A stretch of DNA of 64,000 nucleotides from Caballeronia choica (GTDB lineage: Bacteria > Pseudomonadota > Gammaproteobacteria > Burkholderiales > Burkholderiaceae): assembly GCF_001544535.1 (NCBI RefSeq), contig NZ_FCON02000002.1:116711-180710 (forward strand), given 5' to 3'. The notes beneath the pieces are model-generated. The model was not told the DNA's origin. It saw nothing but the letters and a program-made list of their open reading frames with translations, and made no database searches. Positions 34,235 through 42,865 of this stretch are shown here, in pieces. A program made the translations under genes and the position numbers. The number at the start of each line of letters is the position of its first letter. Position 1 is the stretch's first letter.

Positions 34235-34927
34235 TCAAACGCCGAGATGCTCCAGCAATTCGTCTTCGCGTGCGATCACGTCCTCGTTGGTCAGCGTCTG
34301 GATGATCCTGCCGTCGACCATCAGGTTATGGCGGTCCGCCACCGATATGGCGAAGCGCAGGTTCTGTTCCACCAGGAGGACAGTGCGGCCATCGGCCTTG
34401 AGTTGCAGGATCACGTCCCCGATCCGGTCGACGATGACAGGCGCGAGACCCTCCGTCGGTTCGTCGAGGAGGATGAGTTGCGAACCCATGTGAAGCGGGC
34501 GGGCGATAGCGAGCATTTGCTGCTCTCCGCCTGACAATGTCGATGCTTTTTGATGGCTGCGTTCGCTCAGCACCGGAAACAATTCGAAGATGCGTTCGAG
34601 AGACCATGCAGCGGGACCGCGAACGGGCGAGATGACAAGATTCTCCAGCACGCTCAGCGTCGCAAAGATGCCGCGGTCTTCGGCGACATACCCAATGCCC
34701 GAGCGCGCGGTCCGCTCGGGACCCAGCGGCAGCACGTCTACGCCCTTGAACCGCACTGTTCCGCTGCGCCGCCGCATGTCGCCGATAATCGCTTTCAACG
34801 TCGTGGTCTTACCGACGCCATTGCGGCCTATCAGCGTGACCACTTCCCCGGGCTGGACGTCGAAGTCGACACCGTGAAGCACTTGCGTCTCGCCGTACGA
34901 TGCGTGCAGGTTGCGTACTTCAAGCAT
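34235..34927 (-). CDS. livF: Liv-type ABC importer ATPase, LivF-like (second system)
   Basis: A 230-residue ATPase with Walker A GRNGVGKTT at 34-42, signature LSGGEQQMLAIARPL and Walker B LILLDEPTEGL. Start 34927 has GGAGGA upstream; the extended frame to 34957 overlaps livG. It overlaps the end of livG by eight bases. Together they are divergent from the binding-protein and permease genes of the same importer. Confidence 0.9.
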   Translation of the reverse strand: MLEVRNLHASYGETQVLHGVDFDVQPGEVVTLIGRNGVGKTTTLKAIIGDMRRRSGTVRFKGVDVLPLGPERTARSGIGYVAEDRGIFATLSVLENLVISPVRGPAAWSLERIFELFPVLSERSHQKASTLSGGEQQMLAIARPLHMGSQLILLDEPTEGLAPVIVDRIGDVILQLKADGRTVLLVEQNLRFAISVADRHNLMVDGRIIQTLTNEDVIAREDELLEHLGV

Positions 34928-35753
34928 GTCCGTTTCCTCCAATGCCGCGTTTGCCACCGAGATACGCTTCGATCACCCGCGGGTCGGAGTGCACTTCGTC
35001 ATAAGAGCCAACCGTCAGAACGCTGCCTTGTTGCAGGACGATAATCTGCCGCGCGAGATCTGACACGACCCGCAGATTGTGTTCGACCATGATGACCATT
35101 CGGTCCTCGGCAATGGACCGGATCAGTTCGATGATCCGGCCGATGTCCTGCGATGACATCCCCGCGGTCGGTTCGTCGAGCAGCAGAACCTGCGGCCGCG
35201 TCGCGAGGCTGATGCCAAGTTCCAGCGAACGTTTGAGACCATAGGGCAGGGCTGACGCCTGCTCATCGCGCCAGACGGACGCGATGCCGACCTGATCCAT
35301 GATGTCGTGGATTTCCTGACGATGGACCTCGAGCCCATGACTGCGGCGCCAGAATTCGCATCCGCTCGTCGCCCGGCGCTGCATCGGCAGGAGGAGGTTT
35401 TCCGCGACCGTCATGTGACTGAAGATGCTGCTGATCTGGAAACTGCGCACGATACCCAGCCGTGATACTGCCTGCGGATTGAGGCGTGAGATGTCCTGAT
35501 CGTGAAACAGCACTTTTCCGGCGGAAGGCTTCAGGAAGCTGCTCAGCAGATTGAAGAAAGTCGTCTTGCCCGCGCCGTTCGGCCCAATGATGCCGAACAC
35601 GCCCGTTCCCGCGAAGCGTAAATCCACGCCCGCCACAGCGACGAACCCATTGAATTCCTTGCGCAGCCCACGCGTCTCGATGACGGGTTCCCGCGCTGCA
35701 ATGCGGGCCTGCGTCGCAGCGCCGCTTCTCACGTATTCAGCACTCGCTGACAT
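34920..35753 (-). CDS. livG: Liv-type ABC importer ATPase, LivG-like (second system)
   Basis: A 277-residue ATPase with Walker A GPNGAGKTT at 57-65, the LivG-style signature ALPYGLKRSLELGISLA and Walker B LLLDEPTAGM. It has ~20 extra N-terminal residues. GGAGG precedes the ATG. Divergent from the binding-protein gene, with an A-rich operator-like element in between. Confidence 0.9.
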   Translation of the reverse strand: MSASAEYVRSGAATQARIAAREPVIETRGLRKEFNGFVAVAGVDLRFAGTGVFGIIGPNGAGKTTFFNLLSSFLKPSAGKVLFHDQDISRLNPQAVSRLGIVRSFQISSIFSHMTVAENLLLPMQRRATSGCEFWRRSHGLEVHRQEIHDIMDQVGIASVWRDEQASALPYGLKRSLELGISLATRPQVLLLDEPTAGMSSQDIGRIIELIRSIAEDRMVIMVEHNLRVVSDLARQIIVLQQGSVLTVGSYDEVHSDPRVIEAYLGGKRGIGGNGHA

Positions 35754-35780
35754 CGTCGAACCTCCGGTAAGTGCTCAAGA

Positions 35781-35800
35781 AATATAAAAAATAAAAAATA
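35781..35800. promoter_or_regulatory. A-rich operator-like site, exact copy of the one at 6911
   Basis: AATATAAAAAATAAAAAATA, identical over 20 bases to 6911-6930. It lies between divergent livG (start 35753) and the binding-protein gene (start 35874), so it could act on both promoters. Confidence 0.58.
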
Positions 35801-35873
35801 ATCGTTGGGCTAATATACAATGCATTTTCGCGGCAAGGTTGAAGTTACATCAAAAAATTCTGGAGACACAACC

Positions 35874-37136
35874 ATGGGACTGGGAAGCGGATGTCGGCGT
35901 GCGGGCTGGCTGCGCAGTTTGCCAATGAGAGCGATTGCGTGTACTGCCGCAGTTGCTGCGGCGGTGGGAGGGGCGGCTCCGGCGCAAGGCGAGATGACCG
36001 GAAAGGCGTTCACCATACTGGTCATCACCGATCTGTCGACGGTCTATTCGGATACGTCCGGCAAGGGTTCCGTCGACGCTGCAAAGATGGCGATCGCCGA
36101 TTTCGGCGGCAGCGTGAACGGCGTGCCCATCAAGCTGATCGTGCTCGACAACAAGCTTGATGTTGGCATCACGGTCAACAAGACGCGGCAGTTGATCGAG
36201 ACCCAGGGCGTGAACATGATTACCGACGTCACCGGATCGGCCGCAGCTATCGAGGTAGCGAAGCTCGCCAAAAAATACAAAGTGACGACTACCTTTGTGA
36301 GTCCCGGAACGACGGCGCTGACAAACGACTTCTGTACGAAGTACGCCTGGCATTACGCATGGGATACCTACGCACTGGCAAATCTCGCCGCGACCAAGGT
36401 GACCAAGCTTGGCGCGAAGCGCTGGTATTTCATCACCGCCGACTATGCGTTCGGTCACTCCCTGCTCGAGCAGTTCAGCCGGGCCGCGAAAGCGGCGGGC
36501 GGCACGGTGGTGGGTAACGACATGGTGCCGTTTCCAAACGATGACTTCTCGAGTTTCCTGCTGAAAGCGCAGGCCGCCCATGCGGACGCGATCGGCATAC
36601 TCGAATCAGGACAGGACCTGCGTAACGCGGTGAAGCAGGCGGGTGAATTTGGGCTGATGAACGGCTCGGTGCGCCTCGTCCCGGGACAGATGAACCTGAC
36701 CGACGTCGCGGCCCTTGGCATCTCGGCATGGTCGGGCGCAATCCTGGCGGACCCGTGGTACTGGAACTACGACGACCGCACGCGGGAGTGGAGCGGGCGC
36801 TTCCGCAAGCTTTACGGATTCGCACCCGGCAGTCTCCACGCGGGCAACTACTCCTCGGTCATGCAGGTCTTGAACACGGTCAAGCGGATTGGGTCGGACG
36901 ATCCGGACAAGATCGCGGCGGCACTGGAAGGCAGCACCTTCGACGATTTCTTCGCCCGCAATGCGACGTTCAGGAAAGCGGATCATATCGTTGTTCACGA
37001 CATGTATCTCGAGCAGGTCAAGAAGGCGAACGAGGTCAAGACGCCCGATGACGTTTTTGCCGTGCTCGCCACCGTTGCAGGCAAGGATGCGTTCATGCCC
37101 GCGTCGGAAAGCACGTGTAAGCACGACTGGCAATAG
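35874..37136 (+). CDS. Liv-type ABC importer substrate-binding protein (second system)
   Basis: A 420-residue periplasmic binding protein. A long basic N-terminus and hydrophobic core end at APAQG near residue 39. The mature part has FTILVITDLSTVYSDTSGKG and the DVTGSAAAIEVAKLAKKY region of the family. ATG 35874 has GGAGA upstream; a longer frame starts at 35820. Its sequence differs strongly from the first importer's binding protein, so the two systems should bind different ligands or different intermediates. Confidence 0.88.
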   Translation: MGLGSGCRRAGWLRSLPMRAIACTAAVAAAVGGAAPAQGEMTGKAFTILVITDLSTVYSDTSGKGSVDAAKMAIADFGGSVNGVPIKLIVLDNKLDVGITVNKTRQLIETQGVNMITDVTGSAAAIEVAKLAKKYKVTTTFVSPGTTALTNDFCTKYAWHYAWDTYALANLAATKVTKLGAKRWYFITADYAFGHSLLEQFSRAAKAAGGTVVGNDMVPFPNDDFSSFLLKAQAAHADAIGILESGQDLRNAVKQAGEFGLMNGSVRLVPGQMNLTDVAALGISAWSGAILADPWYWNYDDRTREWSGRFRKLYGFAPGSLHAGNYSSVMQVLNTVKRIGSDDPDKIAAALEGSTFDDFFARNATFRKADHIVVHDMYLEQVKKANEVKTPDDVFAVLATVAGKDAFMPASESTCKHDWQ

Positions 37137-37157
37137 CGCTACCGGCGGAGGGTTTCC

Positions 37158-39086
37158 ATGTCGCAATACTATTTATCGCAGTTATTCAACGGACTCGTCA
37201 ACGGTGGCTTCATCGCCTTGATGAGCCTGGGCCTGAGCGTGATCTTCGGCATGATGCGGGTTGTCAATTTTGCTCACGGCGCGCTTTATATGCTCGGTGC
37301 CTTCATCGCGTTCAGCGTGGGCTCCGACTTTGGGCTCTCGCTGTGGGTCGCGATGCTCGTCGCGCCCATCGTGATAGGCGGCTTTGGTCTCGTGCTCGAA
37401 CGCTTGTTCCTCAGGCGTCTCTATGGACTGGATCCTTCGTATAACCTGCTGCTCACGTTCGGCCTGACGCTGATCATCGAAGATACGATGCGGCATTTCT
37501 TTGCCGTGCAGGGCGCGCCGTTTCTCGTGCCAAGTGCGCTTGCGGGCGCCATCGACCTCGGCTTCATGGCCTATCCGAAGTACCGCTTCTTCGTACTCGT
37601 GTTTTCGATGGGGGTCTGCGGCGCGACCTGGCTGTTGCTCGAGCGCACCCGGCTTGGCGCGCTGGTGCGTGCCGGAACCGAGCGCCCGGAACTGTTGCGC
37701 TGCTTCGGCGTACGCGTACCCGTGCTCGTTTCCGGCACGTTCGCATTCGCGGCGGGCCTCGCGGCGATCGCCGGCGTGCTCGCCGCGCCGCTGCGCAACA
37801 TCTCGCCGTTCATGGGCCAGGAGATGATCGCTACGACATTTGCCGTCGTGGTGGCCGGCGGATTGGGCTCGATTGCCGGCTCGGTCGTGATGGGATTTGC
37901 CGTGGGCGTGCTGTCGGCGGTTGCAGCGATCTGGTATCCGCCGGCGGCCAACGCGGCGACTTACATTCTGATGATCGTGGTGCTGATCGTGCGTCCGGGC
38001 GGCATCTTCCGCGGGATCGACGTTGCGCATTTCCCACTGCACTACACGCCGATCACACCGGCCGCCCGCCGGCTCGTAATGGGTTGGAAACTCAAGCTGG
38101 CGGCGCTTGCTGTCGGGCTGGCATTGCCGTGGCTGGTCTACCCGGTGCTCGCATGCGATATCGTGCTGTGGGGCTTGTGTGCGCTCGGCTTCGACATCCT
38201 CTTTGCATTCGCCGGGCTGCTGTCATTCGGACAAGCCGCGTATTGGGGCGGAAGCGCCTACATCACGGGCATCATGATCGCGAAGCTTCACTATCCGATG
38301 TGGGTCGGCTTCATTGGCGGCGTGTCGATCAGCACGATGATCGCGGTGGCCTTCGGCGCGCTGATCTCTCGCAAGCAGGGCATCTATTTCTCGATGGTGA
38401 CCTTCGCACTCGCCGAGATCGTCTACTTCGTCATCAACCAGACGCCGCAATATACGGGCGGCGAGGATGGCCTGCACGGCATCGCGCGAGGCTCGCTGTT
38501 CGGCCTGAGCCTCGAGAACCAGATCACCTACTATTACCTGGCATTGTTTGTCGTCTCGCTTGCAATCGGCTTCGTTTTCCTCGTGATCCGCTCACCCTTC
38601 GGATTGTCGCTCGGCGGTGCGCGCGACAGCGAGCGACGCATGCTGAGCGTTGGCTATAACGTGCAGGGATTGCGACTGCGCGCCTACGCGTTGTCGGCGT
38701 TTCTCATCAGCATCGCGGGCTCGTTGTTCGCGCTCAACCATGAGTTTGTCAGCCTCGAATCCGTCTATTGGCGCGCGTCCGGTGAGCCCATCATGATGAC
38801 GCTGCTCGGCGGCGCCGGCACCGTGTTCGGGCCGATGCTCGGCGCAGGCATCGTCGTGTTCCTCCGGGACTTCCTGAGTACGCTCACCGACAGCGGCAGC
38901 CTCGTGCTAGGCGTCACTTTTGTGATCGTCGTGATGGTTTTCCGGCGCGGCGTGCTTGGCGAGATTCTTTTCCGGCTGCCGTCGCTGGGGGACTGGCGTG
39001 CGAAACGTGCGCAGTCGCGCGGCAGACCGTCCATGAAAACCGGCGCTGACGAAACCGCCATTCACCGGAGTTCTGAATCAAGATGA
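37158..39086 (+). CDS. Fused LivH-LivM ABC permease
   Basis: A 642-residue protein joining both permease halves. Residues ~1-290 are LivH-like (LMSLGLSVIFGMMRVVNFAHGA early, AGGLGSIAGSVVMG late). Residues ~320-625 are LivM-like (LSFGQAAYWGGSAYITG, MTLLGGAGTVFGPMLGAG). The joint lies in the hydrophilic stretch around residue 300 (HYTPITPAARRL). The first importer keeps the two as separate genes. GGAGGG precedes the ATG. Its stop overlaps the next start (ATGA). Confidence 0.9.
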   Translation: MSQYYLSQLFNGLVNGGFIALMSLGLSVIFGMMRVVNFAHGALYMLGAFIAFSVGSDFGLSLWVAMLVAPIVIGGFGLVLERLFLRRLYGLDPSYNLLLTFGLTLIIEDTMRHFFAVQGAPFLVPSALAGAIDLGFMAYPKYRFFVLVFSMGVCGATWLLLERTRLGALVRAGTERPELLRCFGVRVPVLVSGTFAFAAGLAAIAGVLAAPLRNISPFMGQEMIATTFAVVVAGGLGSIAGSVVMGFAVGVLSAVAAIWYPPAANAATYILMIVVLIVRPGGIFRGIDVAHFPLHYTPITPAARRLVMGWKLKLAALAVGLALPWLVYPVLACDIVLWGLCALGFDILFAFAGLLSFGQAAYWGGSAYITGIMIAKLHYPMWVGFIGGVSISTMIAVAFGALISRKQGIYFSMVTFALAEIVYFVINQTPQYTGGEDGLHGIARGSLFGLSLENQITYYYLALFVVSLAIGFVFLVIRSPFGLSLGGARDSERRMLSVGYNVQGLRLRAYALSAFLISIAGSLFALNHEFVSLESVYWRASGEPIMMTLLGGAGTVFGPMLGAGIVVFLRDFLSTLTDSGSLVLGVTFVIVVMVFRRGVLGEILFRLPSLGDWRAKRAQSRGRPSMKTGADETAIHRSSESR

Positions 39087-40039
39087 ACATAGCCCTTCTC
39101 GATGACTACCAGAACGTTGCCATGAAGATGGCCGACTGGAACAGCCTGGCACCGCGCGCGACTGTGACCGCTTTCCCCGATCACCTGGACGGTATCGATG
39201 CGCTCGCTGAACGCCTGCATCCGTTCGATGCGGTGATGCTGATGCGCGAGCGAACGCGCGTCCCTCGCGCGCTGCTCGAACGGCTGCCGAATCTCAAGCT
39301 GCTGATCACGGCAGCGATGTGGAACGCTTCGGTCGATATCGACGCCGCCACCGAGCGCGGCATACAAGTCTGCGGGACGGACGATCTGCCGACACCTGCC
39401 GCCGAAATGGCACTCGGCCTGATGCTTGCCCTTGCCCGCGCGATCCCGCAGGAAGAGCGTGCGATTCGCGCCGGGCGATGGCAGACCACGCTTGGCGTCG
39501 GCCTGAACGGCAAGACGCTGGGTGTGATCGGCCTTGGCAACCTGGGACGTCAGATGGCCGGCTACGGCAAGGTTCTCGGCATGAAGGTGCTTGCCTGGAG
39601 CCAGAATCTTTCGAACGAGGCCGCTGCGGCGGCGGGCGCGCAACGCGTCAATCTCGATGTGCTGTTGGCCGAGTCGGACGTGGTATCGATCCACTCGAAG
39701 TTGTCGGAGCGCACGCGCGGCTTGCTTGGCGCGCGTGAACTGTCGCTGATGAGGCCGACTGCCTATCTCGTGAACACGGCGCGTGGGCCCATTGTCGATC
39801 AAACCGCGCTCCTGGCGGCGCTTGCAGAGAAGCGAATCGGCGGTGCCGCGCTCGATGTCTTCGATGTCGAACCAATGCCCGTTGACCATCCCTTTCTGGC
39901 GCTTGAAAATGTCGTGCTGGCGCCGCACGTCGGATACGTGACCGAAGAAAATTATCGGTTGATCTATGGCGATGTGCTCGAAGATATCGTCGCGTTCCTG
40001 GACGGAAAACTCGTGCGTCCGCTCAATACCTTATCCTGA
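39083..40039 (+). CDS. D-isomer-specific 2-hydroxyacid dehydrogenase
   Basis: A 318-residue NAD(P)-dependent dehydrogenase. Rossmann motif GVIGLGNLGRQ begins near residue 147. The catalytic Arg is in NTARGPIVD, the Glu in DVEPMP, and the His in APHVGYVTEEN. The family interconverts 2-keto acids and D-2-hydroxy acids (glyoxylate/hydroxypyruvate reductases, phosphoglycerate dehydrogenase and others). Coupled to the fused permease by ATGA, so it likely acts on the imported acid or its first product. Confidence 0.88.
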   Translation: MNIALLDDYQNVAMKMADWNSLAPRATVTAFPDHLDGIDALAERLHPFDAVMLMRERTRVPRALLERLPNLKLLITAAMWNASVDIDAATERGIQVCGTDDLPTPAAEMALGLMLALARAIPQEERAIRAGRWQTTLGVGLNGKTLGVIGLGNLGRQMAGYGKVLGMKVLAWSQNLSNEAAAAAGAQRVNLDVLLAESDVVSIHSKLSERTRGLLGARELSLMRPTAYLVNTARGPIVDQTALLAALAEKRIGGAALDVFDVEPMPVDHPFLALENVVLAPHVGYVTEENYRLIYGDVLEDIVAFLDGKLVRPLNTLS

Positions 40040-40082
40040 CAGAATTGCCCGGCTGGCGGCCCATCATGAATCGACCTGTGCG

Positions 40083-40667
40083 ATGGACTCGCCGCCAAAG
40101 CCGTTTGCTCCCGGACCAACCTTCATGCCTCTCTCGCCTGCTGGCGAACGCCAGTTACTTCACACTCGCAGGATCGAAGCCAACGGTTATTCCCGGCCAG
40201 GAGGGCTTTACGATCTCGAGGCCCATCTGATCGATACCAAGACGCACACCAAGGAGTCGCCGGCGGGCAATCGAATGGCGGGAGAGCCGATCCATGAGAT
40301 GTGGCTGCGCATTACCATCGACGGAAGCCTGAACATCACGGCCGCCGAGGCGGCGTTCGATGCCGTGCCATATGCAGGGCATTGCGAGAACATCGCACCC
40401 GACTACGGACGGCTCACAGGATTGCGGATTGCACCCGGATTCTCCGCACAAGTGCGATCGATGTTCGCCGGCACCCAAGGATGCACCCACGTGAGCGACC
40501 TGATAGGAATACTGGCTACGCTCGCTTTTCAGACGATGGCAAATCGGCGCGCACGCGAGGAGCTGGACGTCAAACAACCGTTCCAACTGGATCGCTGTCA
40601 CGCACTGTCGACTAGTGGTGAGGTGGTGGCCAGATACTATCCGCGCTGGAGCGTGAAAGCCGGGTAG
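40083..40667 (+). CDS. DUF2889 domain protein
   Basis: A 194-residue DUF2889 protein, recognised from HTRRIEANGYSRPGGLYDLE followed by AHLIDTKTH, and the ending GEVVARYYPRW. The family has no established function and is often found near aromatic or CoA-ester catabolism genes. ATG 40083 is taken as start, and an ATG at 40125 is also possible; neither has a good ribosome site. It is the last gene of the second importer operon. Confidence 0.75.
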   Translation: MDSPPKPFAPGPTFMPLSPAGERQLLHTRRIEANGYSRPGGLYDLEAHLIDTKTHTKESPAGNRMAGEPIHEMWLRITIDGSLNITAAEAAFDAVPYAGHCENIAPDYGRLTGLRIAPGFSAQVRSMFAGTQGCTHVSDLIGILATLAFQTMANRRAREELDVKQPFQLDRCHALSTSGEVVARYYPRWSVKAG

Positions 40668-40846
40668 CGGTTCAATGCCGGGCCACCACGTAATTCCCGT
40701 GTCCCGAACACGAAGCACGGGGTAGGCCACTTCCTGGGACAACGAGTGCCCTGACGGGCCAGAGACAACGTGAGTGCGTAAGTGTTATTGTTTCGCCCTT
40801 TTGCGTGCGAGCCTCGCTTGCATCCGGGGCCCGCACTTCGATACTC

Positions 40847-41026
40847 CTACTCAGGCATCCCTTCGCGCGCATCGTCAATCAGACTCAGGGCGACGGCCGG
40901 GTCGTCGATTGTGTTGATCGCGAGCATCGCGAAACGCGCCAGAAAAAGCGAAGTGTTCGGCTCGCCCAGTTGGGTCATTGTCTTGCACAGCCGCGTATAA
41001 ATGACGTCGAGGTCGCTGTCGGTCAT
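40847..41026 (-). CDS. DUF2783 small protein
   Basis: A 59-residue protein with the DUF2783 pattern (LDVIYTRLCKTM, FLARFAMLAINTIDD, LSLIDDA). The family is usually encoded next to FAD-dependent aromatic hydroxylases, as here. ATG 41026 has AAGGAG eight bases upstream; the frame extends further but without conservation. Probable accessory protein of the hydroxylase, role unknown. Confidence 0.75.
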   Translation of the reverse strand: MTDSDLDVIYTRLCKTMTQLGEPNTSLFLARFAMLAINTIDDPAVALSLIDDAREGMPE

Positions 41027-41055
41027 GGCGTTCTCCTTTATCGAATTGATCGTGA

Positions 41056-42753
41056 TCACTTTTGCAGGACATGGCGGACGGCGGCCGCGATATCCGCAGC
41101 CGCTGCCGCGTGCCACCGCCCCAGTACATGACCGTCCGGGCGAACCAGATATACGGTGCCGGGTCTGGCGCCGTACATGGAAAACAGCCGACCCGTATGG
41201 TCCCAGTTGTGATCTCTTTTCGTCTCCGGGTGCAGATGCGAAGTCACGGCGATCAGCTTGAAAGGCAGCCCTTCGCGTCGGAGTGATGCTTCGAGTGCGA
41301 CGAATTCCTCGGGCACTTTACCGTCTTCACTAAAATGCAAGGCCGTGAAAGAGGGAGCGACAAGGTCTGTCAGGTGAGCTTCCGTTGCGTTGCCACCTTC
41401 GACGATCGTCAACGGACACTCGCCAAGCACGGCCCCCGGCACCGGACCTGCCGCGAATGCGCCCGGCTCTGCGTCCGGCGTATTGAGCGACGACGCGGTA
41501 TAGGTGATGGCCGAAGTCTGCCGCGGGTTGATCAGGGAGCGCACCCGCTCATGCTTGACCGCGAGACTCAACACGGCTTGTCGCATCAACTCGAAGGCGA
41601 ATGACGGCGGCGCCATGAACTCGGTACTCTTTGTGCCGTAACTGAGATTTTCGTTGGCGGCAAAGACGCGCTCGTCCGAATAGCTCTCGAGCAATTCTTC
41701 GGACGCAAGGCCACGGACCACGAACGCCAGTTTCCATGCCAGGTTATCCGCGTCGTCAATGCCCGAGTTTGCGCCGCGCACGCCGAAGATCGGCACCAGA
41801 TGGGCTGCATCGCCGCCAAACAGCACACGGTCATGACGATAGCTTTCCAGGGTCAGGGCATTGGCCTTGTAGATCGTGATCCAGATGGGTGACCACGCGC
41901 CGCGTTCGCCCATCATGTCCAACAAGCTCTGCACCCGCGGGATGACGCTTTCCGGCTTCACTGCCTGTTCGGCGTCTTCGCCGTCACGCAATTGATAGTC
42001 GATGCGCCAGACATTGTCAGGTTGCTTGTGGACCAACACGGTGGAACCGGGGTTCGACGACGCGTCGAAGTAGGCAAGACGCTCGGTCGGCCGGTCGCTC
42101 TCGAGCTCGATATCGACGATCACATAACGACCCTCGTAGCTCGTGCCCTTGAGTTGCAGACCCAACGCCTCGCGAATCGTGCTGCGCCCGCCATCGCAGG
42201 CGACGACCCAGTCCGAGTTGAGCGAATAGTCGCCTTCGGGGGTGGCAAGCTTGAGTGTGGCGCCGTCTACGCGCGAATCGATGGCGCTCACCCGCGTCTG
42301 CCAGCGGATATCGATCAGGTCGGACTTGCGTTGCGCAGCGTCCAGCAAAAACTGCTCGATGTGATATTGCGCAAGGTTCACCATCGGCGGCAGTTTCTGG
42401 TTGTCGTCCTGAGGCATTTCGAAGTGCAGCACTTCGGTGTCCCGGTAGAAGCTGCGCCCACCTGCCCACGGCAGCCCGGTCTTCAGAAACCCATCGACCG
42501 CGCCTAGGCGCTCGATGATTTCAAGGCTCCGGCGCGAGATGCAGATAGCCCGGCTCCCGTAGCAAACGGAGTCGTCGGCTTCGATCAATACGGAAGGAAC
42601 GCCGTGGTTGGCGAGGCCGAGGGCCACCGCCAGACCAACCGGCCCCCCGCCAACGATCGTAACCGCATGTCGCTTTGTCTCGACGCCATTGTCGAGTCTT
42701 GGCAACCTGGCCGCATATTTCTTTGCGCTGAAGGGATAAGGTTTGAATTCCAT
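41056..42753 (-). CDS. FAD-dependent aromatic-ring hydroxylase (MhpA/PheA-like)
   Basis: A 565-residue class A flavoprotein monooxygenase. The dinucleotide motif GGGPVG is at 35-40, the middle DG-type motif lies in WVVACDGGRSTIRE, and the second FAD motif is GDAAHLVPIFGVRGANSGIDD. The length, with a C-terminal thioredoxin-like domain ending in PDGHVLGRW, matches 3-(3-hydroxyphenyl)propionate or phenol/resorcinol hydroxylases rather than short PobA types. It adds hydroxyl groups to phenolic acids with NAD(P)H and oxygen. ATG 42753 has AGGAG upstream. Follows the MFS gene by ~110 bp. Confidence 0.88.
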   Translation of the reverse strand: MEFKPYPFSAKKYAARLPRLDNGVETKRHAVTIVGGGPVGLAVALGLANHGVPSVLIEADDSVCYGSRAICISRRSLEIIERLGAVDGFLKTGLPWAGGRSFYRDTEVLHFEMPQDDNQKLPPMVNLAQYHIEQFLLDAAQRKSDLIDIRWQTRVSAIDSRVDGATLKLATPEGDYSLNSDWVVACDGGRSTIREALGLQLKGTSYEGRYVIVDIELESDRPTERLAYFDASSNPGSTVLVHKQPDNVWRIDYQLRDGEDAEQAVKPESVIPRVQSLLDMMGERGAWSPIWITIYKANALTLESYRHDRVLFGGDAAHLVPIFGVRGANSGIDDADNLAWKLAFVVRGLASEELLESYSDERVFAANENLSYGTKSTEFMAPPSFAFELMRQAVLSLAVKHERVRSLINPRQTSAITYTASSLNTPDAEPGAFAAGPVPGAVLGECPLTIVEGGNATEAHLTDLVAPSFTALHFSEDGKVPEEFVALEASLRREGLPFKLIAVTSHLHPETKRDHNWDHTGRLFSMYGARPGTVYLVRPDGHVLGRWHAAAAADIAAAVRHVLQK

Positions 42754-42865
42754 CGTTTGCTCCTGAACTAATTTTTGATCAGTGTGCCGGGAACCGTGCA
42801 CGGGCTGGCCTTCGTTGTCGGTATCCAGCCATCGTCCGGGTCGCGCCGCGCAAAGGCGACAGGCA

